Source: Notospermus geniculatus (taxonomy: Eukaryota; Nemertea; Pilidiophora; Heteronemertea; Lineidae). From it: DNA of 64,000 nt. The position numbers and the translations under genes are program-made. The stretch is from contig NMRB01000448.1 of NCBI GenBank assembly GCA_002633025.1, positions 71,936 to 135,935 on the forward strand, given 5' to 3'. Each line of letters opens with the position of its first letter. The first letter of the stretch is position 1. The notes under the pieces are model-generated. The model saw only the letters and a list, made by a program, of their open reading frames with translations, did not search any database and was not told the origin of the DNA. This document shows, piece after piece, positions 21,901 through 36,900 of this stretch.

Positions 21901-24900
21901 CTCCGGCGCCACCTAGGCAAAAGTCTGCGAAGCGACGGAAATCGAGCATTACGAGTTTACAGGATGCGAAGGAATTTTCTCGGCGGAATTCTAATGGTCA
22001 AGTAAAGGTAAGGCTTAAATGTCTTCTATCTTCTGATCATAAACAGGCAGACGGCAGCCACCATCAGCATTGTATATACGAGTACAATACAATACGGCAG
22101 CCACCATCAGCATCAGCAAATACAATACAATACAAGTCACCGTCACCATACAATACATTACATACAATACAATGATGGCTTACGTGAATGTCAGGAATTT
22201 TTGTGTTTAGAAATTTGTATGCTACTTTGTCAGAGAATTCTATACCAGTACTTGCTGTAGGGAATACAGTTTGAAATTCTTGCTGACGATTCTGAAAGCT
22301 CTGTGGTAGATTTAGTTGGTGTTAGGCCCTTGTGCCTAACATCAGAATGGCTGCCTTGAATGTGGAAGATCCGGGTTCGATTCCCGGTGCAGTCTGCGAC
22401 AACTGTATACTGATGTTAGTCTAAATTTCATACTTGCTGATAGGAACCCAGAATGGTGCGTAGCGGCACAACTATGTCGTGGAGATTGGTAGGCTCTTCA
22501 TCAGTCACCATAATGTTTTTCTATTCCAGTTTCTGTGTTAGACAAGTCAAACACATTCTTTTCTGTCCAATTTGTTGTCTGTTAAATGTGCTATTCCCAC
22601 CACTTGCCAGACAGCCAGAAAACTTGGGTTTTGGTAAGGCTGCTTGTCAGCCACAGGATGTAATAAATGATATAGTAATAAAATTAATCATTATTTTCAA
22701 GTTTACGTACAGACATGTAAGTGAAGAGTAGATAAAGTAGATAAATTCTGAGTCCATCATAGTTGAGGTAGCTGCATAGACAGAGGTACAGGCATGCTAT
22801 AGATGCATATTATAAGTAGACAATTTCCTTGGTATAAGGGTACAAGCAATTTGGTAAGGGCATCTTTGTAGCAAAGATACTGACCTTTCCTCAGCATTTC
22901 CTTTCACACATCCCTCAGGATTTCCTTTCACACATCCCTCAGCATTTCCTTTCACACATCCCTCAGGATTCCTTTTACATATCCCTCAAGATTTCCTTTC
23001 ACACATCCCTCATGATTTCCTTTCACACACCCCTCATGATTTCCTTTCACACATCCCTCAATATTTCCTTTCAAACATCACTCAAAATTTCCTTTCACAC
23101 ATTCCTCAAGATTTCCTTACACACATCTCTAGACTGGAATGCAAAATTGATGGTAGACTGGAATGCACGTGTATTTCTTATGTACGCACACTGGAATGCA
23201 TGATTTTGGTGTAGACTGGAAGTTTTATCCAATACAGAATGGAATGCCTGATTTTTCTAATTGCCTGTGAACTGGAGCGGTAGAATTTTGACTTCAGTGC
23301 ATAATTTTGGTACAAGTAGGCGTAGATGTACTGTACTGTACACTGGAATGTGTAATCCAGGTACATGTACAATGTACTGAACATTTCTGTTTTGACGCTT
23401 CAGCGCCAATCAGTATCTGAAGAAACAGAGAAACCCTCGACAAAATCAGGCCCCCGACCTCCATCGGGCAGAACGAACACACACAGCCAGAGGCGATCGA
23501 GTATACCTAAGGAAGACAGATCTGAGGTACGGTAACTCCCATTGTGGGCCCTTCTGCTGTGAGGACCCTAATCTGTTGAGGACGCACTTGGCATTGTTTG
23601 TCACTACGTGCTGTCCCGTAGTGCCAGAATTCAGCATGGAAGTGGTCAATACAAAGTGTAACTCTAGAAAGCAGCACACCAGGCGATATTGCCAGTGATC
23701 TTCTCGCCATTCACCGCAGATTAGGTGACATCGGCTTTGGTAGTTTTTGACAATGGACGAACATTGCTGGCGAGAACACTCCACGCATCACTGTCCAGCG
23801 CAAACCTGGCGTCAACAGCCGATTTTGCTCAGTGGCGATCAGATTGCTTGTGACATCAGCTGGTGTGCTACCTGCTCACTGTGAAGCCTTTTATGAGCTA
23901 ATCCAATGCAACAACACAAATGGCGCACTTTTCTGTTCGCAGAGACTTACCAGCGCAAAGTCGACAAAATCTACCAACTCGGAGACGATATCGCCATCAA
24001 CGATCCAGCTGCCGCAGCATTCGCCCTCACCTCATCATATCGACTACACAGCACCACAATATCCACCACACCAGCGCCCTCATCCGACGTTCCAGGAACC
24101 GCTGCAACCGATACCGTACAACAGGTCAGATATGAATTTTCACAACAGTAGAAAATTTGGCCGGAAAGGGGCTGGGCAGAAATGAAGGGTTGTTACAAGT
24201 TCAGCATAACTCTTAAACTACTGCTTCGATCTGCCTGAAACTTGCATAGATGATGCTTGGTACTGAGTGATTAACAACTATGATGACACAAAAACAATTT
24301 GCATTGCTCTTTACTAATTAAATTAGGGAGACAATGCCAGATTTTGGAGGCCTAGAAAGACGAGAAATAGTCATTATTTCACCGCAGAATTTCACCTGGG
24401 CCTGTGTCATGTAAAATGCTAACAAGTTTGTGTGACGTCTGTTAATTATTTTAATTATTTTCTACAAGAAAATGGTATTTTACATTTTTGGTTGACATGG
24501 CCAACACTGCAAGTTGAGCAAGGTTTACAAAGCCATTCAAGCAGTCAGAAACTGACCACAGGCCTGGGAATTGGTGATGTCACCCAAAATGACCCATTGA
24601 AAATGCACACTTCAATTTCAACCAAAAGGTAATTCATGTGAAATCAAGTTTGATTGAGTCAATTCCCGGTGAATTGTGAGTGGTTTCAGGCCTGTGGTCA
24701 GTTTTCACATTGGTTAGAAGGGCTTTGTATAAGCTTGCTGAACTTGCAGAGGTTAGGCATTTGAATCAAAAATCTAAAATACATTTTTTTGTAGAAAAGG
24801 ATTAAAACAATTAACTCTATCACACAACATTGTTAGCATTTTACGTGACATAGGCCCAGGTGAAATTCTGCGGTGAAATAATGAGTATTCCTTGTCTTTC

Positions 24901-27900
24901 TGGGCCTCTGAAATCTGGCATTGTATCCCCAATTAGTAATGAGCAATGCAATTATTTTTGTGTCATCATAATTGTTAATCATTCAGTAAAAAGCATCATC
25001 TGTGCGAGTTTCAAGCAAATCGAAGCAGTAGTTTCAGAGTTATGCCGAACTTGTAACAACCCTTCATTTCTGCCCAGCCCCTTTACGCCTGCTTCAACCG
25101 AAACTACGACAGTGAATCATACAGGAAAATCTCTCCCGCAGCACCCTCTTTTGGGAAAGGCATCTAGCGTCGAGAGTCTGACCTCGAGTGTGATTGAGGG
25201 TATAAAGCTGGCAACACCCTCTAACGGGAACAGAACAAAGTTACCCACGAGCTCGTCCTCCGCCAAATCAGGCGACGGGGTGACTAAATCAGAAGACAAT
25301 TTGAAAAAACACGACGCGACTTTTTCTGCGTGTCCCGACACTGACCAACACACATTTACCTCCATTCACCCATTCATTTCTGAGAATAAAACAGAAAATT
25401 GTGACCTTGTCAAAGTGCCCTCTAGTGTCAGTCTAGATAATCAAGACGATGTGAGCGATGACGACGATTCGTCTTCAAAGACGTGAGTAGGAGAAATGAT
25501 GTCACACGTTTGCCCATGTCCACATCTGACCATGACATTTGACCTAATCACTCCCATAATAATCATAAGATACATAAATTCGTCTCCAAATTTGCAAAAT
25601 CCTGAGACGACTTTGTATCTTATCATTTTGTGTGTCGTTTTTTGTGCTGTATGTTGGATACGCATAATCATGACGGATTTGAACAAAAATTTCATGATTT
25701 TCATGGGAATGAGGAACTTTGGAGCCGTCAGAGGCCGCTACGAGTTACCGGTCCCAGAACGTCACGAAATTTGACGTCACAGGGCAGAAATGCATGCCAC
25801 AACGTCGTCCATAATGACGTGGGCGCCGTGGCTCACGCACTTGACGCCAAATTTTGCGACGTTCTAGGACCGGTAACAGGCGGCCTCTTACGGCCACCGA
25901 CGGCAGAAAAGTTCCCCATTTTTATACTGCCTTTTACCTTTTGAAGGGAGCACGAACTAAGTGTTTTCAAGTCCCTCGTCACCCAAACACCTCAGCAATT
26001 TCATTTCAAGTATGTCCTTTCCAACTCTAGGGAAAATTCTCGCAATTCCTCTCCCCCTGGTGTCATGTCAATAAAGATAACTGTCAAAGACAAAGGCAGC
26101 CGCAAGCGAACGTGCGTCACAATCAGTGACCGCCGCCACGCTCAAAGTCCTAGAAATTCAAAAGAAAAAAAACGGTGATGATTTCAAAATCCGCCTCTAA
26201 GCTTATACAAATTCATTTGGAATATTCGACTTGGTGTTTTCATCAGCAGCGCCACACTGTGCCGAGATCACAAAACTTCTGAAGTCTTCAACTTCCAGTC
26301 CAACTGTGGCTCAGGGAAATATCGATGGAAATTTGCCGAATTCGCCTCTATTGAGATCCAGTTCAACCTCATTCCAGGAATTTTGCAGATTTTTCAGCTA
26401 GGTACAGGTTGAACTGGAGTTCAACACAGCGTGGCGCTGCTCATGAAAACAGGCAGTCGAATATGGGGGTGCACAAGCTATTGCTCTGAAAATCATCGCA
26501 GTGCTTCCTAACATATGTTTTTCCTGTGAGATTCCAGTCCAATGTGTATGATTTTGTGGTAACTCAAGTATAAATAAAGTTGTCTCCGAATTTCGCAAAT
26601 TTTCCACTTCTGGGATCTCTACTAGAAAGTGCCTGAGGAAGACACCGGTTGGGGTCGAAAATTTGCAAAATTCGGAGACGACTTAATATTTGTACTATCA
26701 TTTTGTGTGTTGTTTGTTGTGCTCTATGTTGGATATCATAATATGAAGTGATAATACTAAAATTCACAGCTCGCTTATGAATTTTGTGTGATTCATGACA
26801 CATTAATTGGAGATCCGGTCCATGATGCAGCCATGGCATCGTGTACCACAACATGTGACAATGCACTACGGTACATGACTTCATAATGATGCAAACCTCC
26901 GAAGCAAAGTGGTTTTAAAACACAGAAATCAACACACACCATCACTGCACACATACCGGGTACATGTATTTAGATTCCTGCGTCCCTGTTTATAAACGTA
27001 CTAAAGTCAAAGTGTGACACTTATCTTTTGTGTTAAACAAACGGTAAGTGGGGATTTAGCAAGTAAGGAGGCCTAGCAAGGTTTTATGAATATGGGCCCG
27101 GGTCGAATAAGCTATTGGTTCACCCCAAATACCGTGTTATCTCAAACTCCACTTGACTGATTTCAATGTGAACATCTCAAATGCACAGTTGGGTGTAAAC
27201 ATGTCATCAGATAAGTGAACAACGTGAACATGCACTGTGAACAAGTTATTACATGTGATCTGTTTACATAATGTACTGACTAAAGTGTCAACATGTCAAG
27301 CGCACACTTCAGTGTGAACATGTCAAAACACAATTCACATTTCAGACAACCATAAGCTTGAGCACGTTTCCATCTCATTTCATCTTTTATTCTTTCCCTC
27401 CTAGAGGAAACAGTGAGGTCGAACTCACGCGGAGCTTGACGACGCTGAACCTGGGATTCAAAGTGGGTCACAGCGCCCACCATAAGAAATACCTTGACCC
27501 GGTCACCGCAAGTCTGAGCAGTAAGGGTAACAGTAAGATCTTACAGCTGGATCCGGAGATGGTGCACAGAACAAACACTTTTATTGGAAGCCATAGGTGA
27601 GATATTTTAACAAAAGCTGACTGCTAGATACACTTAAGCTAGCAGCACACATCACCACTTTTGTTGCTCGTACAGGCAATTTTCGTGGTCGGCAATTTTT
27701 GTGGCGGTTGCCAGTTTACAGCAGACGTCACCACTCAGTGGTCTCATGTGCTGCTGATGGCCACGCATCACCACAACTGGCACTACGAGCAATTTTCGTG
27801 GTGAGAAATCAAACCGGTTTGATTTTCGGCAACTTGTGGCAACTCGTGGTCACCACAGTGCACAGAATTTCCGTGGTGAGTGGTCGTTGCTGGCCACAGC

Positions 27901-30900
27901 ACACTTGGCCATTTTCGTGGCGACCACGAAAATTGCCTGTATGAGCAACAAAAGTGGTGACGTGTGGTGCAGGGTTTAGTAGCTCTATAGACTACAATGG
28001 GAATGGAAGACTCACTAACTGTTAGCAGTCCTCTAGAACATCACAGATGTAGGCCACAGCCTCATGTCCTTATGGATGACGTTGTGGCGTGCAGTTCTCT
28101 GTGACGTCAAATTCTGTGCCATCCGTGGACCTCTAACTGGTGGTGAAGTCTCCAGGCTACAGCAGGGGGAAACCAGAGTACCCGAAGAAAGAGATGCCAT
28201 GTCTATTACACGAACAGTGGGTTGGACTTTTTTTAGATCAATTCTTTGCATGAAAAAGAAAACTGCTCTAGTTGAGCAGTCGCTGACCTCCCTGCGCTGA
28301 ATGCTTACAAATGCACAGCCAATTGGTCATATGAATAAAGACTAGTAAATGCTTTTACTTGAATTTTGCAGTACAAATGCACTAGGCGATGCTGTACAAA
28401 TCTGAAGGTAAAGCATTTGATAGTCTTTATTCATATGAGCCATTATCCTGTACACTGGTACTACACTACAACCATGACAACCAAGCTACATCAGGCTGCA
28501 TTCACATAGAGCTACACACTACACGGACATGCCAGTTAACAATGGCTTCACGGTGTCCATGTAGCTCTATGTGATTGCAGCCTTATGGCTGTAGACATCT
28601 TTTGAACTGCAGAAAAACACTTTGAGGGAGTATAGAAGGACGACTGTTGCATATAACTGCATTCAGAGTCTTATGTGACCCACTCCAACCAAAGCCGGTG
28701 CTTGCGTAGAGACACAATCGCTGAAATGTACGCCTCTGGGTTTACAATAGATGATTCTCAAATTCACAGATCTGTGCACTTCCATCGAAATCTCAACCAG
28801 AACCTTGATCTGAAACCAGCTGACGTGACACAATCCATGATTTAGCAATGATCCACCATGGCACAACATCATTGAAGTCACTGTCATGGGGTTGTCTGCG
28901 TCACGTCATTCAGCTTCAGACCGAGGTTATGGTTGAAATTTCCGCGAAGTGTGCAGATCTTTGTCGTTTACGTCAATTTGAGAATGGCCTATAGTGTTCA
29001 GCATTGATGATGAAAATTCCATACACTGATAACCAATGATGGTCACTCACAACAAGTGCCTGCTTTTGCTGAAGAGGTCACAAATGAATGATGACTTTCA
29101 TATTTTTCGATGTCTTCATTTAGACCCTCCTCGAAGAAAGCAGTTCGCACCGAGCGCATCACCACGAAACAGCTTACACCACCCGGCATTCCAACCCAAC
29201 CCCCCGGCTCAAGCTGGCATCCCAAGTTTCCCGCGCCGCCTATGACGTTTAACAACAATGCTAAATTTGTGCCAATGCAGTTTAGAACGCAGCCTGCCAA
29301 CCTCCCCAGCACTTTGAGAAGGGAACTCACGAGTATTGGGGTCTATGATAAAGGTATGTGGTTCAATCGATTCAATGACTTTGCTGTTAGTCCCACAAAA
29401 TGTGACCCAGCACAGCAAAATGAGTCGGAATGCTCACAGAAGAATACCCAACATGTCCAAGGTGACACCAATGGTTCGGTGATTTCAGGATTGTCTGCCC
29501 ATTGTGAAATTTGACTTTGTCGATTTCTGTAGTTGTTGTCTGGTGTCAACTTCGGTCTTCTTCTGTGCGACTTCCGACTCATTTTGTTGTGCCGGGTCAC
29601 AAATAGCACTGCACGGTGGCCTAGTGGTTAGAACATTGGACTTATAACCAAGAAGCTGCTGGTCCAGTTCCTAGCTGAGACGCCACTCTGAACTCTCAAC
29701 TAATCTAAAAGGATAACGTGAATGCTGAATGGGGGCGGGCACTCCATTTCTGGAGTGATTGGGGTAATAATGTGAACCGCTTTTAGAGTACATGTATATA
29801 ACAGTAGAATAGAAAGCACTCCGGGAACGAAAATGAGGAGCCTTAAGGCTTCCGTTACATAGAAGTATACGGTATACAAAAACGCCATTTAACAAAGGCT
29901 TCAAGTGGATTCACGACCGTGAAGCCATTGTTAACCGCGGTATTCGTATACCGTATAGTTGTAAAGGAAGCCTTACAGCCTAATGGTTATCACGTCCGCT
30001 TACTAAGCAACAGGTCCCGGGTTCGAATCCCGGGCCATAAGGGATAAATCATCCCTGGCTCTTCGGTCTGTCGCATGGGACAGTAAGCCGTGGTGTCTTG
30101 TATCTTGTGCCTTTACAAGAGCAAGTAAAAGACCCCTTCCAAGTGAGGAACATGAGTAGCTTGAGATTGCCTCTTCTGTACTTACCAGGGCCAATAATGC
30201 TATGGCTTCAGCCCTGACGGAAAAATCTGATACAAATACAAATGAACCCTATAAAGGGCTCCAAATTACATTCCTAATTTCCTTCTAACTGATTGTTTCA
30301 GCGCCCGGCCTAAGAAAAATCGACGCAGTAACAAGAAGCAATACTCAGGCCGACTTCCTCAAATCCAACTACGAAAATGAACCAAGATACGCCGTGGGAA
30401 GTCAGAAAATAACATCAGGAAAACCGTACGTCAATTTATTTTGATCCACCTCTTAAAGCCCGTGTCACACTGTCCCGAAATTTGACACCCGATGACCACA
30501 CGAATATGGAATTTTGAATTTCGCGTGAAGATGGCCCCGAAGTCAACTTCCAGAATCTTGCAAATTTTCGATCCCAACCCGTGGTCTTCTTCAGGCTGGC
30601 ACTTATCAGTAAGATTTCCAAAAGTTTCCATAATTCGTATGGCCATCGGATGTCAACTTCGGGACAGTGTGACAGGGGCTTAAATCAGTGGAATGGATCA
30701 TTTCCAGCCTGCTGTCGTTTAAACCCCGTTCGCACTGTGCAACGCCGATTGGGTACGACTACCAGGTCGTGTCGTGAACCTGTCCAAACACCGCAACATG
30801 ATTGCTCACAGGCAACTGTCATTCCCAGCCATCATCTCTGACAGAGTCTTGTGACTGCAAGCACCTGCTTATGACTGCAAAAAGTGATAATTTAAAATTG

Positions 30901-33900
30901 CCAAAAAATAGGTCGCGCCCTTGTTTTCATCTTTATATTTTTCCCTTATTTTGCTTCAGATTGTCCGGTGCTTCAGCCAGGAAACATCCCGATTTCTACG
31001 CATCAAAAACTCAAGGGAACCTGTACGCAGAGCGCCAGTTTCCTGCACACACAGCTGCTAATACACATTCACAGACGGCAAATTTGCAGAGTGCTAGATA
31101 GGGGTCATTTAGACAAGTTGTCTAGGACATAGATGTCTACGACATAGCTGTGAATTTGATTCATTTGGACCACTTGTCTAGGACATAATGTGAACTCGAT
31201 TCACTTGGACCAGTTGTTGAGGGTGCAGCTGTGAATTTGATTCATTTGGACCAGTTTTCTAGGACGTAGTGTGAACTCAATTCACTTGGACCAGTTATCC
31301 AGAACACAGCTGTGAATTTGATTCATTTGGACCAGCTGTCTAGGACCTAGCTGTGAATTCGATTCATTTGGACCAGTTGTCTAAGCCATAGCTATAAATT
31401 CGATTCATTTGGACCAGTTGTCCAGGACGCAGCTGTGAATTCGATTCATTTGGACGTAGCTGTGCATTCACAAATGGTGAATATGCACAGTCCTAGACGG
31501 GATTCATTCAGACCAGTTGTCTAGGACACAGCTGTTATACATTCACAGACAGTGAAGTGCTAGACAAGATTCATTTAGAGTGGGGAATCCATTCTTTCTA
31601 AATTGCATCGCCAAATAATTTGTCTACCTTTGTGGATAAAAGCATGAAAAGGGAGATACATAGTAGCTAGGTTTGACTGATAGTCTTGTGGACAGATGAG
31701 TAGTTACTTGTAGGCGTAATTTCTTCAATTCCTTATTCATTAGTGCTACATGTAGATTAGGTAGAAAATGTGGGCTTGGATCCAGGACTCGAACCCAGGA
31801 TCTGCAGCTTGTTAAGCAATCGTGATAACTACTAGGCTACCAAGGCTCCTGCTGGAGGGGAGTACTTCAAAAGACTACATTTGGAGTCTAGTTACCAGTT
31901 ACCAGGTAGTTCATCATGGCCACTCTACTAAAAGACTGCATTGGGAGTCTAGTTCATAGAGGCTACTCTTCAATTATCTGAGCTTAAACTGTGATATTTT
32001 CTACTTTCTTTTAAACATCTTTTCAACCGTTTCTTCTCTATCTATTTATTACTCCTATAATTTACAATTTCTACACAAATTTCTTCATATATGTTTTGAG
32101 AGGTAACATGTTTGTTATGTTATGTGTGTAGGCCTAGGCATGTGTAATGTACACATGTATTGCTTGTGATGTGAAAAACCCATGTACATGTATCTACTTA
32201 CCGGTATATGTGCAGTAAAAGTGAACAGTGTGCAGAGGGGCAGATCAACTGGATTTTTTGCAGCCCGGGGGGGGGGGGGGGGAAGATTGCTCATAACACT
32301 GATATGTACCTCCCTCTGTCATTAGACTATTATGTCCAACCCGGTGAGCACATGGTCCATGGACCATTTCATTCTAATTGCCTGTGAACTGGAGTGGTAG
32401 AATTTTGACTTCAGTGCATAATTTTGGTACAAGTAGGCATAGATGTACTGTACTGTACACTGGATGTGTAATCCAGGTACAATGTACTGAACATTTCTGT
32501 TTTGACACTTCAGCGCCAGTCAGTATCTGAAGAAACAGAGAAACCCTCGACAAAATCAGGCCCCCGGCCTCCATCATCAGGCAGTACAAACACGCACAGC
32601 CAGAGGCGATCGAGTATACCTAAGGAAGACAGATCTGAGGTACGGTAACTTCCATTGTGGGCTCTTCTGCTGTGAGGACCCTAATCTGTTGAGGACGCAG
32701 TGACCTTGGTCCAAAGTTCCACTTGGCATTGTTTGTCACAACGTGCTGTCCCGTAGTGCCAGAATTCAGCATGGAAGTGGTCAATACAAAGTGTAAAGCC
32801 TAGTTTATACTTCGACGCAAACCCTTCGGCGTCCGACGCCCGATCAAATCTGGACGCCGACTTTGTGGAATTGATTCATAGTCCAGCGTACTTTAGCGAC
32901 GGCGACCCGTTATGAAATGACTCAAGTAATTACAGCCTCGCGATCGGACGCCGACCAAATCGCACGACGGGCTCGGAGTCGAACGCAAGATTGCGCGTTG
33001 GTCGCCAGCGATGGTCGTGCGTCGAAGTATAAACTAGGCTTAACTCTAGAAAGCAGCACACCAGGCGATATTGCAAGTGATCTTCTCGCCATTCACCGCA
33101 GATTAGGTGACATCGGCTTTGGTATTTTTTGACAATGGACGAACATTGCTGGCGAGAACACTCCACGCATCACTGGGCGAGAACACTCCACGCATCACTG
33201 TCCAGCGCATACCTGACGTCAACAGTCGATTTTGCTCAGTGGTGATCAGATTGCTTGTGACATCACCTGGTGTGTGCTACCCGCTCACTATGAAGCCTTT
33301 TATGAGCTAATCCAATGCAACTCAACACAAATGGTGCATCTTTACTTTTGCAGAGACTTACCAGCGCAAAGTCGACAAAATCTACCAACTCGGAGACGAA
33401 ATCGCCATCAACGATCCAGCTGCCGCAGCATTCACCCTCACCTCATCATATCGACTACACAGCTCCACAATATCCACCACACCAGCGCCCTCATCCGACG
33501 TTCCAGGAACCGCTGCAACCAATACCGTACAACAGGTCAGATTTGAATTTTCGCAACAGTAGAAAATTTGGCCGGAAATTTACGCCTGCTTCAACCGAAA
33601 CTACGACAGCGAATCATATGACAGGAAAATCTCTCCCGCAGCGCCCTCTTTTGGGAAAGGCGTCTAGCATCGAGAGTCTGACCTCGAGTGTGATCGAGGG
33701 AATAAAGCTGGCAACACCCTCTAACGGGAACACAACAAAGTTACCCACGAGCTCGTCCTCCGCCAAATCAGGCGACGGGGCGACTAAATCGGAAGACGAT
33801 TTGGAAAAACACGACGCAACTTATTCTGCATGTCCCGACACTGACCAACACACATTTACCTCCATTCACCCATTCATTTCTGAGAATAAAACAGAAAATT

Positions 33901-36900
33901 GTGACCTTGTCAAAGTGCCCTCTAGTGTCAGTCTAGATAATCAAGAAGATGTGAGCGATGACGACGATTCGTCTTCAAAGACGTGAGTAGGAGAATGATG
34001 TCACACGTTTGCCCATGTCCACGTCTGACCATGACATTTGACCTTTGACCTAATCACTCCCATAATAATCATAAGATACGTAAATTCATCTCCAAATTTG
34101 CGAAATTCGGAGACGACTTTACGTATCTTATCATTTTGTGTGTCGTTTTTTTGTGCTGTATGTTGGATACACATAATAATCATGATGGATTTGAAAAAAA
34201 ATTTCATGATTTTCATGGCAATTTTTATACTGCCTTTTACCTTTTGAAGGGAGCACGAAGGGTTTTCAAGCCCCTCATCACCCAAACACCACAGCAATTT
34301 CATTCAAGTATGTCCTTTCCAACTCTAGGGAAAATTCCCACAATTCCTCTCCCCCTGGTGTCATGTCAATAAAGATAACTGTCAAAGACAAAGGCAGCCA
34401 CAAGCGAACGTGCGTCACAATCAGTGACCGCCAGGCTCAAAGTCCTAGAAATTCAAAAGAAAAAAAACGGTGATGATTTCAAAATTCGCCTCTGAGCTTT
34501 TACAAATTCATTTGGAATATTCGACTTGCTGTTTTCATAGCAGCGCCACACTGTGCCGAGATCCCCAAACTTCTGAATTCTTCAACTTCCAGTCCAACTG
34601 TGGCTCGGGCAAATATCGATGGAAATTTTGCTGAATTCGCCTCTACTGAGATCCAGTTCAACCTCAGTCCAGGAATTTTGCAGATTTTTCACCTGGGTAA
34701 CATTATCGGCGGTGCAAGGTTCCTGAAGTTCGGAAATTCAACACAGTGTGGCACTGCTCATGAAAACAGGCAGTCGAATACAGGGGTGCACAAGCTATTG
34801 CTCTGAAAAACCATCGCAGTGCTTCCTAACATATGTTTTTCCTGTGAGTTTCCAGTCCACTGTGTATGATTTTATGGTTACTCATAATATGAAAGTATAA
34901 ATAAAGTCGTCTCCGAATTTCGCAAATTTTCCACTTCTGGGATCTCTGCTAAAAAGTGCCTAAGGAAAACCTCGGTTGGAGTCGAAAATTTGCGAAATTC
35001 GGCGACGACTTTATTTGTACTATCATTTTGTGTGTTGTTTGTTGTGCTCTATGTTGGATATCATGAAGTGATAATACTAAAATTCACAGCTCGCTTATGA
35101 ATTTTTTGTGATTCACGACACATTAATTGGAGATTACAAGTTCCTCACCATAAACATTAACCATTTCACTAAAATGGAAGTCCAGTCTTTTTCCACTGAC
35201 ATGGCATCGTGTACTTAAATGCACTAGCATCACGTAATTCAGTGCACTACGTGATGTCATAATGACACAAATTTCCATAGCAAATGGTTTAAAACACAGA
35301 AATAAACACACCTTGACTGCTCACATTAGATTCCTGGTCTGTTCAGCTATTGATGTTCCCAACAGACCATTCTCGAATTCGCAGATCTGCTCACTTCCAC
35401 CGAAATCTCAACCAGAACCTCGATTTGAAACCAGCTGACATGACGCCATCCATGATTCAGCAATGGCCGAGTCAGATGCAACGTCTTCGACGTCACTGTC
35501 GTGGGGTTGTCTGCGTCACGTCATTCAGTTTCAGACCGAGGTTGTGGTTGAGATTTCGGCGGAAGTGCGCAGATCTTTGTCGTTTACGTCAATTTGAGAA
35601 CGGTCTATACCTTGTTATCTGTAACTTTACTTGACTGATTTCAATGTGAACATGTCAAATGCACAGCTCAGTGTTATAAAACATGTCATCAGATGAGTAC
35701 CAATGTGAACATTCAGTAAAAACAAGTCAATGCATGTGATCTGTTTACAAAATGTACTGACTACAGTGTGAATATGTCAATTGCACTTCATTGTGAACAT
35801 GTCAAAACACAATTCACATTTCAGACAACCATATTAAGCTCGAGCACGTTTCTATTTCATTTCATCTTTTATTCTTTCCCTCCTAGAGCAAACAGTGAGG
35901 TCGAACTCACGCGGAGCTTGACGACACTGAACCTGGGATTCAAAGTGGGTCACAGCACCCACCATAAGAAATACCTTGACCCGGTTACCGCAAATCTGAG
36001 TAGTAAGGGTAACAGTAAGATTTTACAGCTGGATCCGGAGATGGTGCACAGGACAAACACTTTTATTGGAAGCCATAGGTGAGATATTTTAACAAGAGCT
36101 GACTGCTAGATACACTTAAGCCCCTTTTACAACGGACCTGCATAGAGTTGCATTGTGCAGCATACCAAATACGCCGAAATTAGGCTGCTTACTCATGAAA
36201 TAAATGTTGCTACGCGCAGGATCAGCATAGTCCCTGAACCCACACTAAGCAAAGTATGCAACACTACGCCCTTCCATACGTAACACTATGCCAGCCTCAA
36301 AGTAGTTGTTGTTGGACTGTCGTAGGGTAGCGTACTATTGCGTAGGCATGGCATACAGTTGCGTAGACTTGCGTAAAACCTGCGTACTTTCTGCGTCCAG
36401 TGCTCTACGTCGAAAGTATGCGAACAAATTAAACGTGTTTAATTTACTGCGTCCATCTTGCGTAACTCTTTGCGTCCCTCGGCATATTGCCACGTAGGCC
36501 AGCATAGGCACAGCGTAAGCTCGGCATAGTTGGTACGCCGCACTACACAACTCTATGTAGGCCCAGTGTGAAAGGGGCTTTAGTAGCTCTATAGACTATA
36601 TGTCGATCACACGAAGAATGGGTGGGACTTCTTAGATCAATTCTTTGCATGAAGAAGAAAAGCTGCTGTAACTGAGCAGTCGCTGATCTCCCTGCGCTGA
36701 ATGCTTCCAAATGCACAGGCATTATCCTGTACACTGGTACACCCCAACCAAGCTACATTTTGGCTGTAGAAATCTTTTGAACTGCTGAAAAACGCTTTGA
36801 GGGAGTATAGACGATTCTCAAATTCACAGATCTGTGCACTTCCACCAAAATCTCAACCAGAACCTCGATCTGAAACCGGCTGACATGACGCCATCCATGA

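Larger units (their letters stand above)
23257..32270. repeat. Tandem segmental duplication, unit 1 (~9.0 kb)
   Basis: From ttctaattgcctgtgaactg to a poly-G tract near 32266-32281. It matches unit 2 (32369-40405) in the same order and orientation, apart from transposon indels. It contains the complete 3' exon set of the ARM/FN3 gene including the stop codon. It may be a genuine duplication or an uncollapsed haplotype. Confidence 0.92.

Noticed and set aside
22898-23135. Regular short direct repeats resembling a CRISPR array
   Set aside because: Contiguous minisatellite without unique spacers, in an animal intron.
24860-25486. 208-codon frame that would fuse foldback DNA to the exon in unit 1
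   Set aside because: The first half is the element's right arm with no homology; only the part after 25082 is coding exon.
29990-30045. Apparent tRNA gene (ggttcgaatccc with A box)
   Set aside because: It is the head of a repeated SINE with a body and tail present at several loci, not a stand-alone tRNA.
13085-31101. Interpreting units 1 and 2 as two separate genes
   Set aside because: Unit 2 has no start exon, ARM or FN3 exons of its own; both units are 3' halves of the same gene.
32266-32281. Poly-G tract at the end of unit 1 considered as a structural signal
   Set aside because: Similar G runs beside N occur at 3821, 15515 and 56670; they look like sequencing or assembly weak points.
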